Source of the DNA: Corallococcus macrosporus DSM 14697
GTDB taxonomy: Bacteria > Myxococcota > Myxococcia > Myxococcales > Myxococcaceae
Assembly (NCBI RefSeq): GCF_002305895.1
Contig: NZ_CP022203.1
Coordinates: 2,520,501 to 2,584,500, forward strand
Direction of reading: 5' to 3'
Length of the DNA: 64,000 nucleotides
Part shown: positions 39,901 through 49,471 of the stretch, piece after piece
Numbering within the stretch: the first letter of the stretch is position 1
How the letters are laid out: the number at the start of each line of letters is the position of its first letter
Position numbers and translations under genes: made by a program
The notes under the pieces: generated by a model
The model's input: only the letters and a program-made list of their open reading frames with translations
Databases searched by the model: none
What the model was told of the DNA's origin: nothing

Positions 39901-41376
39901 CTACCGCGCCCCCTGCTGCGTGCCTCCCGCGCCAACCGTGGAGCCGGGCGCCGGAGCGCCCTGGGGCCGCGTGGCGGGGCTGGTGGAGGCACCGCCGCCG
40001 GGCCGCAGCGCGTTCTGCCCCAGGCGCGAGAAGTTGATGGACTTGCTCAGGATGCGCACCGCCTCCTGGTCCGCGTGGAAGCCCATGGAGTTCTCCGCCT
40101 CCACGAAGTCCAGGTAGAACTGGGCGCGCTTCTGCAGGTCTCTCGCCTTGGCGAGCGCGTCGTCGGGCAGGCCCGCCTTCCGCGCGGACTCGAGGTCGTG
40201 GATGAGGTCCACCAGCGCGTCCATGGCGATGTTCCGCGTCTCGAAGGTGCGCGTCTGGATGGCCTCCGCGCGCTGGAGCAGCTCCGCCTCGCTCCACTTG
40301 TGGCACGTCTGGCAGGCGCGGTTGATGTTGAGCAGCGGGCTGCGCACGTGGTGGTCGCTGACCTTCATCGCGCCCTCACGCACGAAGGGCATGTGGCAGT
40401 CCGCGCAGGCCACGCCGCTCTTCGCGTGGATGCCCTGGTTGTACAGCTCGAACTCGGGGTGCTGGGCCTTCAGCACCTGGGCCCCCGTGAGCTGGTGCGT
40501 CCAGTCGGTGTGCCCGTCCTCGTCGTAGTAGGCCATGATCTGGTCGATGTTGATGCCCTTGGCCCAGGGGTACGTGAGGCGCTTCTCCTTGCCCTTGAAG
40601 TAGTACTCGACGTGGCACTGCCCGCACACGTAGGTGCGCATCTCCTGCCGCGTCGCGTCCTGGTTCACCTTGAAGTGGGGGACGCCCTGGCTGGCCTTGA
40701 GCGCGGCGATGCCCTCGATGAAGCCGGGCCGCGTCACGCGGAGCTGCATCGTGGTGGGGTCGTGGCAGTCGATGCAGGAGACGGGGTGCTCCACCTGCTC
40801 GCGCGCCTCCATGAAGGGCATCTGGTTCATCTTCTCGAAGCCCTTGATGAGGTCGCCGTCACCCAGCTTCTTGTAGGGCACGTACACGCTGGCGTGGCAG
40901 TGGAGGCAGGTGCCCGGCTGCCGCGTCACGTGCTGACGCTCGGTGAAGACCTGGTCTTCCAGCATGTGCGCGTGGCCGCGCTCCTCGCGGAAGTCGGTGG
41001 CGAAGGCGTAGCCGCTCCACATGGTCACCAGCCGCGGGTCTTCCTCCAAGCGGCTCTGCGCGACGACGGTGCGCGGGTCCGCCCGGGTGGGCGTGCGCGC
41101 CACGGCTTCACTGCCGCCATAGCGGGTGCGCTCCTGGTCCACCGTGCGCTTGTAGCCGTCATATTGCAGCGGGAAGTTCCGCCCCCACACCTCCGGGTCG
41201 GTGATGGTGTCGTCCAGCTCCACCACCCGGTAGAAGGGGTTCTTCGCCTCCTGCTTGCGCTCCATGATGTTGACCAGGAGCGCGGTGACGCCAGCGGCGG
41301 CCAGGGCGGCAGCCACCGCCACCGCCAGCACCAGCTTGACGCCACCCAAGCGGCGTTGCTTCTCAGGCTCGGTCAT
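39901..41376 (-). CDS. nrfA: Cytochrome c nitrite reductase NrfA (ammonia-forming), pentahaem
   Basis: 491 residues; ATG 41376 with GGAGG overlaps the nrfH stop. A membrane helix at 13-36 anchors it outside. Five haem motifs are at 157-161 (CLHCH), 201-205, 251-255, 324-328 and 355-359. The catalytic haem, which is CxxCK in Escherichia coli NrfA, is CxxCH here, as in the CxxCH subgroup. Active-site surroundings are kept: CGQCHVEYYFKGKEKRLTYP with calcium-site PWAKG, HPEFELYNQGIHAKSGVACA. It reduces nitrite to ammonium with six electrons from NrfH. A Pro/Gly-rich tail of about 40 residues is extra. Expression by low oxygen or nitrite is likely, but no site is seen. Confidence 0.95.
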   Translation of the reverse strand: MTEPEKQRRLGGVKLVLAVAVAAALAAAGVTALLVNIMERKQEAKNPFYRVVELDDTITDPEVWGRNFPLQYDGYKRTVDQERTRYGGSEAVARTPTRADPRTVVAQSRLEEDPRLVTMWSGYAFATDFREERGHAHMLEDQVFTERQHVTRQPGTCLHCHASVYVPYKKLGDGDLIKGFEKMNQMPFMEAREQVEHPVSCIDCHDPTTMQLRVTRPGFIEGIAALKASQGVPHFKVNQDATRQEMRTYVCGQCHVEYYFKGKEKRLTYPWAKGINIDQIMAYYDEDGHTDWTHQLTGAQVLKAQHPEFELYNQGIHAKSGVACADCHMPFVREGAMKVSDHHVRSPLLNINRACQTCHKWSEAELLQRAEAIQTRTFETRNIAMDALVDLIHDLESARKAGLPDDALAKARDLQKRAQFYLDFVEAENSMGFHADQEAVRILSKSINFSRLGQNALRPGGGASTSPATRPQGAPAPGSTVGAGGTQQGAR

Positions 41377-41897
41377 CGTGCAACCTCCTGACGGATGAGT
41401 TCGGGGTTCCCGGAGCCCTCGGGGTGCCCCACGGAGTTGTGGCAGGTGAGGCACTGCAGGGAATCCTGGTGGGGCGTTTCAATGCTCTCCACGAGGCTGT
41501 CATGGCAGTTGCGGCAGGCGTTCTCCGTCACCTGCCGGTTTCCCGGCCGGATGCGGATGGGGTCTGGGAAGGTGCCGGTGGTGAAGTAGAAGGAGTGCCA
41601 GAAGCCGTTGCTCGCCTTGTTGAGGTACTTGGGCACCAGCGCGGCCGGCGTGTGGCAGTCATTGCAGGTGGCCACCGCGTGGTGGCTGCTCTTGCGCCAC
41701 CCTTCATATTGCTCGTTCATGATGTGGCAGTTGGCGCAGGCGGCCGGGTCGTCCTGGAGGTAGGCCGCGCCCTTCGCGTACGCGAAGGTGTAGCCACCGA
41801 TGCCAATCGCCGCGCCCAGGGTGAGCCCCAGGACGACAGCCAGCACTGTACGGGATGCCGAGGACACAAGGGACACCGTAGCAATGCTTGTGCGCAC
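41373..41897 (-). CDS. nrfH: NrfH, tetrahaem quinol dehydrogenase subunit of nitrite reductase
   Basis: 174 residues from GTG 41897 after GGGGGG; codons further up lack a ribosome site. One N-terminal helix (VLAVVLGLTLGAAIGIGGYT) anchors four haem motifs: CANCH, CNDCH, CRNCH and CLTCH, with FAYAKGAAYLQDDPAACANC and MNEQYEGWRKSSHH as in NapC/NirT/NrfH proteins. It takes electrons from the menaquinol pool and passes them to NrfA, encoded directly downstream with a four-base overlap. The two suffice for the minimal NrfHA complex. Cytochrome c maturation genes are not in the window. Confidence 0.94.
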   Translation of the reverse strand: MRTSIATVSLVSSASRTVLAVVLGLTLGAAIGIGGYTFAYAKGAAYLQDDPAACANCHIMNEQYEGWRKSSHHAVATCNDCHTPAALVPKYLNKASNGFWHSFYFTTGTFPDPIRIRPGNRQVTENACRNCHDSLVESIETPHQDSLQCLTCHNSVGHPEGSGNPELIRQEVAR

Positions 41898-42072
41898 GGG
41901 GAGCCCCCCATGTGTCGTCTCGTACGAATTTCGACGTGAGCCGCGCCGCGCTGTTTTTGCGCCGCCGCGGGAGCGCGCGCAATCCTTGCGCTGGAGGGTG
42001 CTCGCTCGCGGTGTGGCCGCCGGGCGGAGGCCTCGAACGCGTGAGGCCTTCGCCCGGAGGTCCACGCCGGGT

Positions 42073-44373
42073 TCAGCGATAGTACGGAGACAGGGCGCCG
42101 GAGATGCGCGTCACCAGGTCCTCGATGAGCACCCGCTCTTCCAGGGGCAGCGAAGGCAGGCTGTCGGTGAGCGTGCCGCGCAGCTCACGCAGCAGCAGGT
42201 ACGCCCCCAGTGACTGCTGGGCCTTGAGGACGTCCACCAGGGTGCGGCGCGCCGCGTGGCTGCGCACGCCGTCCGCGTTGAGGATGATGGCCCTGATGTC
42301 CGCCAGCATGGGCGTCAGCAGCGCGGGGGAGGGCGGCGGGTCGTTGGTGAAGGCCCCCCGGCTGGACGCCGGGTCCAGGTAGAGGCGCTGGAAGAGGCGC
42401 CGCGTGAGCTCGTCCGCGCGGACCGCGTAGTCCGGCCGGGCGTCCGGGGGAACCACGAGCGGTGGGCGGAGCTTCTGCATCGCCAGCTCGTAGGCCGTGG
42501 CCTGGGTCGCCGGGTCGGGGATGCGCAGGAACCCCAGGTAGGGCGACGTGACGTAGTCGAAGTAGAACTGCAGGCGCGGCCAGGAGTTCGTGCTGGTCAG
42601 GAAGTAGTCCAGGTGCCCCTGGAACACAGGGCCATGGTGCAGCGGGAGCGAATCCGCGAAGCGGTCATACGTGGCGCAGTACGGGTCGACGCGGCGGTCG
42701 TCATCCGTGCAGAAGGCGTCCGTCGCGGGCACCTCCGGTGACAGGCCGTAGAGGTAGCGGACGGCGCGCACGTCATACTCGCCAGGGGCATCCATCAGGA
42801 CCCGGTCCTCGTCGAGCAGGTAGTCCATCACCGAGGTGGAGACGGGGCTGTTGGGGCCGCCGTCGTTGCTGCGCGAGCCGGAGAAGTTGTGGCGCAGGCC
42901 CAGCGTGTGCCCCACCTCGTGGAGCATGACGTGCGTGATGTGCGCCTCCACCTTCTGCTTCTGGGTGAGCGCCGCGAGCCTGGGGTCAGCCGAGGCCTGA
43001 AGGCGGGCGCGCACCTGGCGCGGGTCCGAAGCGCTCAGCTCACACGGCCCGCTGCCCGCCATGCCGGACCAGGACAGCCCGAGCCTGGGGGCGGGGGGCG
43101 CGGTCACCACGTCGGGGGCCGCTTCGGTCAGCGGGGCGCCCTCCGCGAACGCCTCGAGCGCGAACAGCCACCAGCTCACCGAGTAGTAGATGCTGGCGCC
43201 TCGAAGCTCACCGGTGATGGGGTTGCTGCGCCAGTTCGCGAAGGCCATGGGCATCAGCTCGTCCGTGTCGAAGATGACGACGTTCCGGTCGTCGTCGCCG
43301 AAGTCCTGCATGCCTCCGCCGACGACCGCCTCGAGCACGGGGAAGCCGAACGCGGCGTTCCATCCCTCGATGCCGCGCTTCACGGCGCCCACGACGTCAT
43401 ATCCCTGGAAGCGAGGGTCCTGCTGCGCCGCGAGCACGGTGTCCATGATGTGCCAGCGGATGGGCTTCATGCCGGGGTGGATGTTCCACTTCAGGGCCAC
43501 CTGCTCGAACTGCTCCGCTGTCGTGTTGGGCACGAGCCGCCGGTCGCTGCGGAAGTAGTGCTCCCGGGGCGGCAGCGGGGTGGGGGTGTAGCCCGGGCCT
43601 TCCTTGTATTCGCGCAGGGAGATGGCCAGCGTGCCCGCCGTCCGGAAGGCGTTGTCCTCGCCGTAGTAGGACGCCCACTCCCAGGGGAGGTCGGCGTAGC
43701 CGGTGAAGACCTGCTCGTAGGCGACGCCGTCGGCCAGGCGCCGGAAGCGCTGCGCGAAGCTCAGCTCCACCTGGAAGTGGACCCCATTCTGTCCGAGCCG
43801 GTCGCCGACGACGCCGTAGCGGTTGAGGCCCTCGGTGGGGTCGATGAGCACGTACTGGCTGGCTCCAGGGAGCCGGTTGAACGGGCGGTGGTCGGTGACG
43901 ATGGGATACGCCTCGACCAGGATTTGCGGGTCGAACACGTCACTCATCACCTTGCGCTTCTCGACGTCGAAGACGAAGAGCTTGCCGTTCTGCTCCTCGA
44001 AGCTCACCACCCGGCTGCCCAGCACTTCGCCCGCGTGGTTGCCCACACCGCCAGGGTGGTATTGCTTGGCGAACGCGGTGAGGAACCACCGCTTGCGCAG
44101 CTCGCTGCGCCGGATGGCCAGGTAGAAGCTCTTGCCCGCGTCCGCCACCACGCCGTCCAGCTTCTGGGCGACGTGGTCCCGCTGCGCCGGGCTCAGCTCC
44201 CGGGGGATGGCCACGAAGTCCCCCGTCAGCTCCACCTCGAGCCCGGGACTGGGGACCTCCGGTGGGGGCATGGGCGGCGCCTCCATGCCACCGCCGCAGC
44301 CACTGCCGAACGCCAGCGTCAGGGCCAGCGCACCCCACCGGGCGCGCCCCTTGCGTGTACTCCATTTGGACAT
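42073..44373 (-). CDS. Zinc-dependent metalloprotease lipoprotein (DUF4953/DUF5117-like)
   Basis: 766 residues from ATG 44373; the lipobox ends GSGC. The long N-terminal beta region contains RWFLTAFAKQYHPGGVGNHA and SFYLAIRRSELRK. The gluzincin/metzincin motif is at 485-495, HEVGHTLGLRHNF, followed by the Met-turn-like STSVMDYL and EYDVRAVRYLYG. The motif HExxHxxGxxH indicates zinc held by three His residues with Glu486 as base, so it should be active. Such large lipoproteins with a C-terminal helical domain are common in myxobacteria and Bacteroidetes, with substrates unknown. A gene-free 448-base gap lies upstream. Confidence 0.88.
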   Translation of the reverse strand: MSKWSTRKGRARWGALALTLAFGSGCGGGMEAPPMPPPEVPSPGLEVELTGDFVAIPRELSPAQRDHVAQKLDGVVADAGKSFYLAIRRSELRKRWFLTAFAKQYHPGGVGNHAGEVLGSRVVSFEEQNGKLFVFDVEKRKVMSDVFDPQILVEAYPIVTDHRPFNRLPGASQYVLIDPTEGLNRYGVVGDRLGQNGVHFQVELSFAQRFRRLADGVAYEQVFTGYADLPWEWASYYGEDNAFRTAGTLAISLREYKEGPGYTPTPLPPREHYFRSDRRLVPNTTAEQFEQVALKWNIHPGMKPIRWHIMDTVLAAQQDPRFQGYDVVGAVKRGIEGWNAAFGFPVLEAVVGGGMQDFGDDDRNVVIFDTDELMPMAFANWRSNPITGELRGASIYYSVSWWLFALEAFAEGAPLTEAAPDVVTAPPAPRLGLSWSGMAGSGPCELSASDPRQVRARLQASADPRLAALTQKQKVEAHITHVMLHEVGHTLGLRHNFSGSRSNDGGPNSPVSTSVMDYLLDEDRVLMDAPGEYDVRAVRYLYGLSPEVPATDAFCTDDDRRVDPYCATYDRFADSLPLHHGPVFQGHLDYFLTSTNSWPRLQFYFDYVTSPYLGFLRIPDPATQATAYELAMQKLRPPLVVPPDARPDYAVRADELTRRLFQRLYLDPASSRGAFTNDPPPSPALLTPMLADIRAIILNADGVRSHAARRTLVDVLKAQQSLGAYLLLRELRGTLTDSLPSLPLEERVLIEDLVTRISGALSPYYR

Positions 44374-44821
44374 GCCGTGCTCCAGACAGCCGGGGGGAGG
44401 GATTTCCCCCGGTCCTGGAGCAACGCCGCGCCCCCTCGGGGCTCCTCAGGGACGGCGTGGCCGGAGCGGTTTCACCGTCACCGCGCAAGCAACCCACCGC
44501 TGGGATGATATGAAAGCCCCGCGCGTGCGTTGAGGCGCGCCCGCGACTGGCGGCGCGACGCGTCGGTGGGCAGGCAGCGGTTCTCCGTCCAGACGCAATG
44601 CCAGTCGCCGGTGGGGACCTGGTCGCGGGCCGTCTGGGTTTCTTGGCTTCGCCAAGAGGGCGTGGAGCGCCCACGCCTTGCCTCCAGAGCGCGTCTTTGG
44701 GTACTCACCGTGAATATCGCAGCCCCAACGTCGTATCCTGGCCGCGCTCGGAACCCCCGCGAGGCGCCGCCCGTCCCTGCTCGCGGTCCCACTCCCCTTT
44801 CCTTCCGAGAAGCCCGACTCC
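44374..44821. other. Gene-free region between two divergent lipoprotein genes
   Basis: About 450 bases with divergent promoters expected. It contains two small palindromes near 44639-44680 (arms CTTGGC/GCCAAG and GGCGTGG/CCACGCC). I see no coding gene or RNA that I can support. Confidence 0.45.
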
Positions 44822-47761
44822 ATGCGACTCCTTCAAAACACCTGCCTCTGGGCGTTGCTGCTGGCGCTCGCCGCCTGCGGCGTCAGCACGACGGGGCCTT
44901 CCCCTGATGGCGGCACGCAAGGCCCTGACTCGGGAACCGGGATTGGCCGGGTGACAGGGCAGGCCCTGCTTCAGGGGGCCTCGGCCCATGATGGCATTTC
45001 GATTTCGCTCGAAGGCACCTCGCTGAGCACCACCACCGACGCGCAGGGCCGCTTCAGCCTGGAGAACGTCACCTCGGGGGGGTACACCGTCCTGGCCCGC
45101 AAGGCGGGCTACGCCGAGGCCCGGAGCACCGTGACTGTCCTCGCGGGCCAGGCCTCCAACGTGACGCTCAACCTCCAGCAGGAGGGCGGCGGGATTCTGG
45201 GCACGGTCGAGGTGGAGGGGCTCCTGGATGCATCAGGGGTCTCCGTCACCCTCATCGAGACGGGCGCCACCACGACCACGGATGCGCTGGGGCAGTTCCA
45301 GTTCTCCGGCCTGGCTCCTGGAACCTACACCGTGGCGCTCCAGCGGGTGGACTACCTCCCGACGCAGCAGAGCGTGGTGGTCCAGCCCCGGGGGGCGACG
45401 CTGGTCACCCTCACCTTGTCCCGCGAGCGCGGCAGCGTGGCGGGAGTCGTCGAGCTGGAAGGCGCGACCAACCACATGGGCGCCGTCGTCACCCTGGTGG
45501 AGGCGGGCGTCACCACGACGACGGACGCCGAGGGGCGCTTCGTCTTCGACGGCGTGACGACGGGCACGTACACCGTGCGGGCGCGCAGGGAAGCCTATGT
45601 GGAGGCGCAGCGGTCCGTGGAGGTGCGTGCCAACGCGCAGAGCGAGGTCACCTTGTCGTTGTTGCTCGTGCGCGGCGACGTGACCGGCACGGTCCGGCTG
45701 TTGGACAACGCGCCGCCGTCGGGCGTCACCGTCACCGTGATGGAGACGGGCGCCACCGCGACCTCGGATGCGCAGGGCCGGTTCGCCTTCGCGGGGCTTC
45801 CGCTGGGGACCTACAACCTGACCGCCCGGAAGAACGGCTACGCGGATGCGACGCGGTCCGTGGAGGTGCGCGCGGGCGCGGCGGCCACGGTGTCCATCGA
45901 CCTGGTCCGCTCCGAGGGCCGCGTGGAGGGCACGGCCCGGCTGGAGGGCGCCAGCGACCACTTCGGCGTCACGGTGGTCCTCACGGAGACGGGCGCCTCC
46001 ACGACGACGGACAGCCAGGGCCGCTTCGCCTTCAGCGTCACCTCGGGCGCGTACACGGTGGAGGCGCGGAGGACCGGCTACGTCACGACGCGGCAGTCCG
46101 TCGAGGTGCGGCAGAACGAGACGAGCACGCTGTCCCTCACGCTGGCGCGTGAGCGGGGGAGCGTGGCCGGTACCCTCCTGCTGGAGGGCGGGGGCTCGCC
46201 GGTGGACATCACCGTCACCCTGGTGGGGACGGCCTTCAGCGCGCGCACCAACGGCTCGGGTCAGTTCTCCTTCAGCAGCGTCCCCTCCGGGACCTACACC
46301 CTGGAAGCCACCAAGGCAGGCTACGCCCCGGCCCGGCCGTCGGTGACGGTGCGCGCGAACGAGCAGGCGCAGGTCAACGCGACGCTGGCCCTCGCGCGCG
46401 GGGACATCGAGGGCGTGGTCCTGCTGGAGGACGCCCCCACCACGTCGGGCATCTCCGTGGCGCTGGTGGAGAACGGGTCCACCCTGACGACGGACGCGCA
46501 GGGCCGCTTCCGCTTCGAGGCCCTGCGCGCGGGGACCTACACGCTGACCGCCTGGTGGAATGGCTACGAGCGGGAGGAGCGGACCGTGGAGGTCCGGTTC
46601 GAGCAGACGACGACCGTCAACATCACGCTGATGCGTGAGTCGGGCGCGGTGCGGGGAACCGTCCAGCTCACCGGCGAGAGCAACCACGCGGGTGTCTCCG
46701 TCGCGCTCTCCGGCCACGAGGCCGTCGCGACGACGGACGCCCAGGGCCACTTCGTCCTCGAGGGGGTCGCCGCCGGGCGGTACACGCTGACGGCGCGGAG
46801 GGCCAACTACACGAAGGCGGAGACGGCGCTGGACGTGCGCGGCGGCGAGCCGGCCGCCGTCAACCTTTCGCTGGAGCGGCTGGGGGCCCTGGAGGTCTCC
46901 GCGCCGAAGCTGGCGGTCCAGGGGGGGCACCTGACCCTGACGGGCTCGGGCTTCGGCGAGGAGCGCGGCCCCTTCACCATCACGGTGGGCGGCAGGGCCG
47001 TCACCGACTTCATCTCCTGGTCTGACACGCGCGTGGTGGTGCGGGTGGCGCACCAGGTCGTCCCCGGTGAGCACGACGTCGTCGTGACGCCCGGCGTGCC
47101 CTGGCGGCGGAGCGCCACCGCCTCGGTGCGGGTGCTGGCCCAGGAGACCTATGCCTACACGGAGTCCTGGGGCGTTGGCATCCTGCCCTCCAACGACGTG
47201 ACGGCCTGGGGGGAGACCACGCCCACCGGCGCCCTCTACGAGCTCCCCGAGGTGCTGACCGACGTGGTGAGCGTCGCGGCGGCCCGCGATACCGCCCTGG
47301 CGCTCAAGGCGGATGGCACCGTGAGGGCGTGGGGTGGCGACCTGCCTGGACCCCTGACCGTCCCAGCGGGCCTCACGGACGTCGTCGCCATTGCCGCCGG
47401 TGAGCACTTCGCCCTGGCGCTCAAGGCGGATGGCACCGTGGTGGGGTGGGGTGACGACAGGCTGGGCGGGGCAATGCCTCCCGCCGGGCTGACCGGCGTG
47501 GTGTCCATTGCCGTCACGAGCGGCTCCAGCCTCGCGCTCACGGCGGACGGCACCGTGCTGGCCTGGGGGCACGAAGAAGAAGCCGACGTGTCCACGCCGC
47601 CCGCGGCGCCAGGGCCCGTCGCCGCGCTCCCGGGCCGGGCGATGTCGCTGAGCATGGTGCTCGGGGACGATGGCCGGCTCAGCTGCTGGGGCGACCCGGC
47701 GTTGTCGTACGGGTTGCCATCCCCTGACCTGGTGCTGCGCGTCCCGGCGCGTCAGCCCTGA
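44822..47761 (+). CDS. Repeat lipoprotein: eight carboxypeptidase-regulatory domains, IPT domain, RCC1-like propeller
   Basis: 979 residues from ATG 44822; the lipobox ends ALAAC. A short Gly/Pro spacer precedes eight CarboxypepD_reg-like units of about 80 residues. Each starts with V-x-GTV-x-L-x-G and contains TTTDAQGRF, YTV-x-AR-x-GY and VTL-x-L. An IPT/TIG domain follows (LEVSAPKLAVQGGHLTLTGS), then repeats ALALKADGTVRAWGGD and ALALKADGTVVGWGDD of an incomplete RCC1-type propeller. Such surface lipoproteins resemble adhesins or polymer-binding scaffolds. No enzyme motif. The repeats are highly similar and may have duplicated recently. Confidence 0.88.
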   Translation: MRLLQNTCLWALLLALAACGVSTTGPSPDGGTQGPDSGTGIGRVTGQALLQGASAHDGISISLEGTSLSTTTDAQGRFSLENVTSGGYTVLARKAGYAEARSTVTVLAGQASNVTLNLQQEGGGILGTVEVEGLLDASGVSVTLIETGATTTTDALGQFQFSGLAPGTYTVALQRVDYLPTQQSVVVQPRGATLVTLTLSRERGSVAGVVELEGATNHMGAVVTLVEAGVTTTTDAEGRFVFDGVTTGTYTVRARREAYVEAQRSVEVRANAQSEVTLSLLLVRGDVTGTVRLLDNAPPSGVTVTVMETGATATSDAQGRFAFAGLPLGTYNLTARKNGYADATRSVEVRAGAAATVSIDLVRSEGRVEGTARLEGASDHFGVTVVLTETGASTTTDSQGRFAFSVTSGAYTVEARRTGYVTTRQSVEVRQNETSTLSLTLARERGSVAGTLLLEGGGSPVDITVTLVGTAFSARTNGSGQFSFSSVPSGTYTLEATKAGYAPARPSVTVRANEQAQVNATLALARGDIEGVVLLEDAPTTSGISVALVENGSTLTTDAQGRFRFEALRAGTYTLTAWWNGYEREERTVEVRFEQTTTVNITLMRESGAVRGTVQLTGESNHAGVSVALSGHEAVATTDAQGHFVLEGVAAGRYTLTARRANYTKAETALDVRGGEPAAVNLSLERLGALEVSAPKLAVQGGHLTLTGSGFGEERGPFTITVGGRAVTDFISWSDTRVVVRVAHQVVPGEHDVVVTPGVPWRRSATASVRVLAQETYAYTESWGVGILPSNDVTAWGETTPTGALYELPEVLTDVVSVAAARDTALALKADGTVRAWGGDLPGPLTVPAGLTDVVAIAAGEHFALALKADGTVVGWGDDRLGGAMPPAGLTGVVSIAVTSGSSLALTADGTVLAWGHEEEADVSTPPAAPGPVAALPGRAMSLSMVLGDDGRLSCWGDPALSYGLPSPDLVLRVPARQP

Positions 47762-47762
47762 A

Positions 47763-47782
47763 GCCTGACAGGGATGTCAGGC
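47763..47782 (+). terminator. Hairpin after the repeat lipoprotein gene
   Basis: An 8-base perfect stem (GCCTGACA / TGTCAGGC) with a four-base loop begins two bases after the stop at 47761. Confidence 0.55.
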
Positions 47783-47902
47783 CAACCCGGACTTCGGGGC
47801 CAGGGGGTGTTGGAAACCCCTGGAAACACCTGGAGTCTGGGTTGGCGCGGGCGTTGCTGTAGCGGGGGGGCACTGTCTTCCCACCCCAAGGAGCAACGCC
47901 CC

Positions 47903-49360
47903 ATGCAGAACGCCAGGTCCTGGCTCGCGGCCGTCGCGGCTGTCGCACTTGTCACGACGGGTTGTGACCCTGATGAAGCCCCCGACGCGAAGAAGGTCGC
48001 TGACATCGCCGCCGGCCGCTCCGCGGAGGCGATGCGAGGTGTCAGCAAGAGCATGAGGACCGCCTCGGGCCTGTCCTCGCTCAATGGCCTGGGCGAGGCG
48101 ATGGCCCGGTTCGGTGCGGGCTTCGAGGGGGTGCCCATGCCGGTGCTGCCGACGGGTGAGGACGGCGCGGCGCTGGCGGACATGTTCGACGCGGAGGACA
48201 CGGACGCGCAGGCGGGCGAGCTGGAGCGGTTCCTGCGCGAGCGCGTCTTCACCGAGGCCAACATCGAGTCCACGGAGGGCGGCGCCACCGTCTTCCGTTT
48301 GAAGGGCGAGCAGCTCTGCACGGATGGCCGCGAGCCCGCGGACGCGGACTGTGTGCGCGCCGTGGACGAGGCCCAGTTGCGGATTCGCGCGACCAGCGAG
48401 GGTGACGACACCCTGGAGCTGGAGCTGCTCATCGGCGCGAATCGCGCGGAGCCGCTGGCGCTGCGCTTCCTGCCCAAGGACGTCGCGCTGGTGGTGGACC
48501 TGGGTGGCCTGAAGAGCGCGGTGGCGGGGCTGGATGCCGAGGTGGCCGGGGCCCTGCCGGCGGTGATGGTGGGCCAGGTCGAGCTCAAGGTGACGAAGGA
48601 GTCCGAGGCGCACTGGATTGTCAGTGGCTCCATCCTGGAGGCGCTGCGCCTGGAGCTGGCGATGGAGGGGAGCACCTTCGCCTTCTCGTCCGCCCGCGCC
48701 GCGCCGCTCGTGGCGTTCGCGGTGGACGGTGACGCGAAGCGCGCTCGCTTCGAGCTGGACCTGAACACCACGGAGGTCCGCGTGCCGTACGTGGGCCCGG
48801 CGCCGGCGCTGCAGGGCAAGGACTGGACGGTGTCCCTGTCGGGCATCTCCTACGCCGTCGAGGCGACGGAGAACCAGACGGACTTCGTGATGGGGAACCT
48901 GGGCCTGGGCGACGCGACGAGCCACGTGAAGCTGGGGAACGACACGCTCTTCTCGCTGGACCTCAACGAGCAGTCTGGCCGGCACTTCGACCTGACGCTG
49001 ACGCGCGGGGCGGATGGGGCGCCGCTGCTGAAGGTGCAGCCGGAGTTCGACCTGGTGACGCACTTCTACCTGGCGCCGCTCATGGCGGACGCCGCGTCGG
49101 AGATACCGGCGGCGTACGCGGACGCGACCTACCGGCTGCGCCTCAGCGGCGGCGCGGGAGGCCCGAGCCTGCGCGCCGCGCCCGCGAATGCCTCCACGGG
49201 CTTCAAGGGAGGCCTGCAGGTGGTGACGGGCGAGCTGCTGCTCTCCGCCCATGACACGCAGGTGACGGTCTCCCAGGGCCAGTGCCTGGTGGGCGCGGAG
49301 CCCGCCACCGGGGAGGAGGGCTCGCTGCTGGCGTACCTGCGCCAGGGGAGCTGCGAGTAG
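47903..49360 (+). CDS. Lipoprotein of unknown function
   Basis: 485 residues. ATG 47903 has an AAGGAGC site; the longer frame back to 47774 crosses the hairpin. The lipobox ends LVTTGC. The N-terminus is helical (VADIAAGRSAEAMRGVSKS), then a beta-rich body with repeated amphipathic strands (TLELELLIGANRAEPLALRF, FELDLNTTEVRVPYVGPAPA, HFDLTLTRGADGAPLLKVQP). Only three or four cysteines are present, two of which could pair. No catalytic motif or named family recognised. The long beta body looks like a lipid-binding or outer-membrane-associated barrel-like protein, which is only an impression. Confidence 0.7.
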   Translation: MQNARSWLAAVAAVALVTTGCDPDEAPDAKKVADIAAGRSAEAMRGVSKSMRTASGLSSLNGLGEAMARFGAGFEGVPMPVLPTGEDGAALADMFDAEDTDAQAGELERFLRERVFTEANIESTEGGATVFRLKGEQLCTDGREPADADCVRAVDEAQLRIRATSEGDDTLELELLIGANRAEPLALRFLPKDVALVVDLGGLKSAVAGLDAEVAGALPAVMVGQVELKVTKESEAHWIVSGSILEALRLELAMEGSTFAFSSARAAPLVAFAVDGDAKRARFELDLNTTEVRVPYVGPAPALQGKDWTVSLSGISYAVEATENQTDFVMGNLGLGDATSHVKLGNDTLFSLDLNEQSGRHFDLTLTRGADGAPLLKVQPEFDLVTHFYLAPLMADAASEIPAAYADATYRLRLSGGAGGPSLRAAPANASTGFKGGLQVVTGELLLSAHDTQVTVSQGQCLVGAEPATGEEGSLLAYLRQGSCE

Positions 49361-49391
49361 TCCCGCGACGCTGGGATGCCGCACGTGAGGG

Positions 49392-49417
49392 CCGCGCCCA
49401 CTCCAAGGAGGGCGCGG
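49392..49417. terminator. Hairpin between convergent genes
   Basis: Perfect 8-base stem (CCGCGCCC / GGGCGCGG) with a 10-base loop between the stops at 49360 and 49472. Confidence 0.45.
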
Positions 49418-49471
49418 ACCTCGCCGGGCGGGATGATGCGCCCAGGGCCAGGCGCATCGTCCCCTTGCTGC

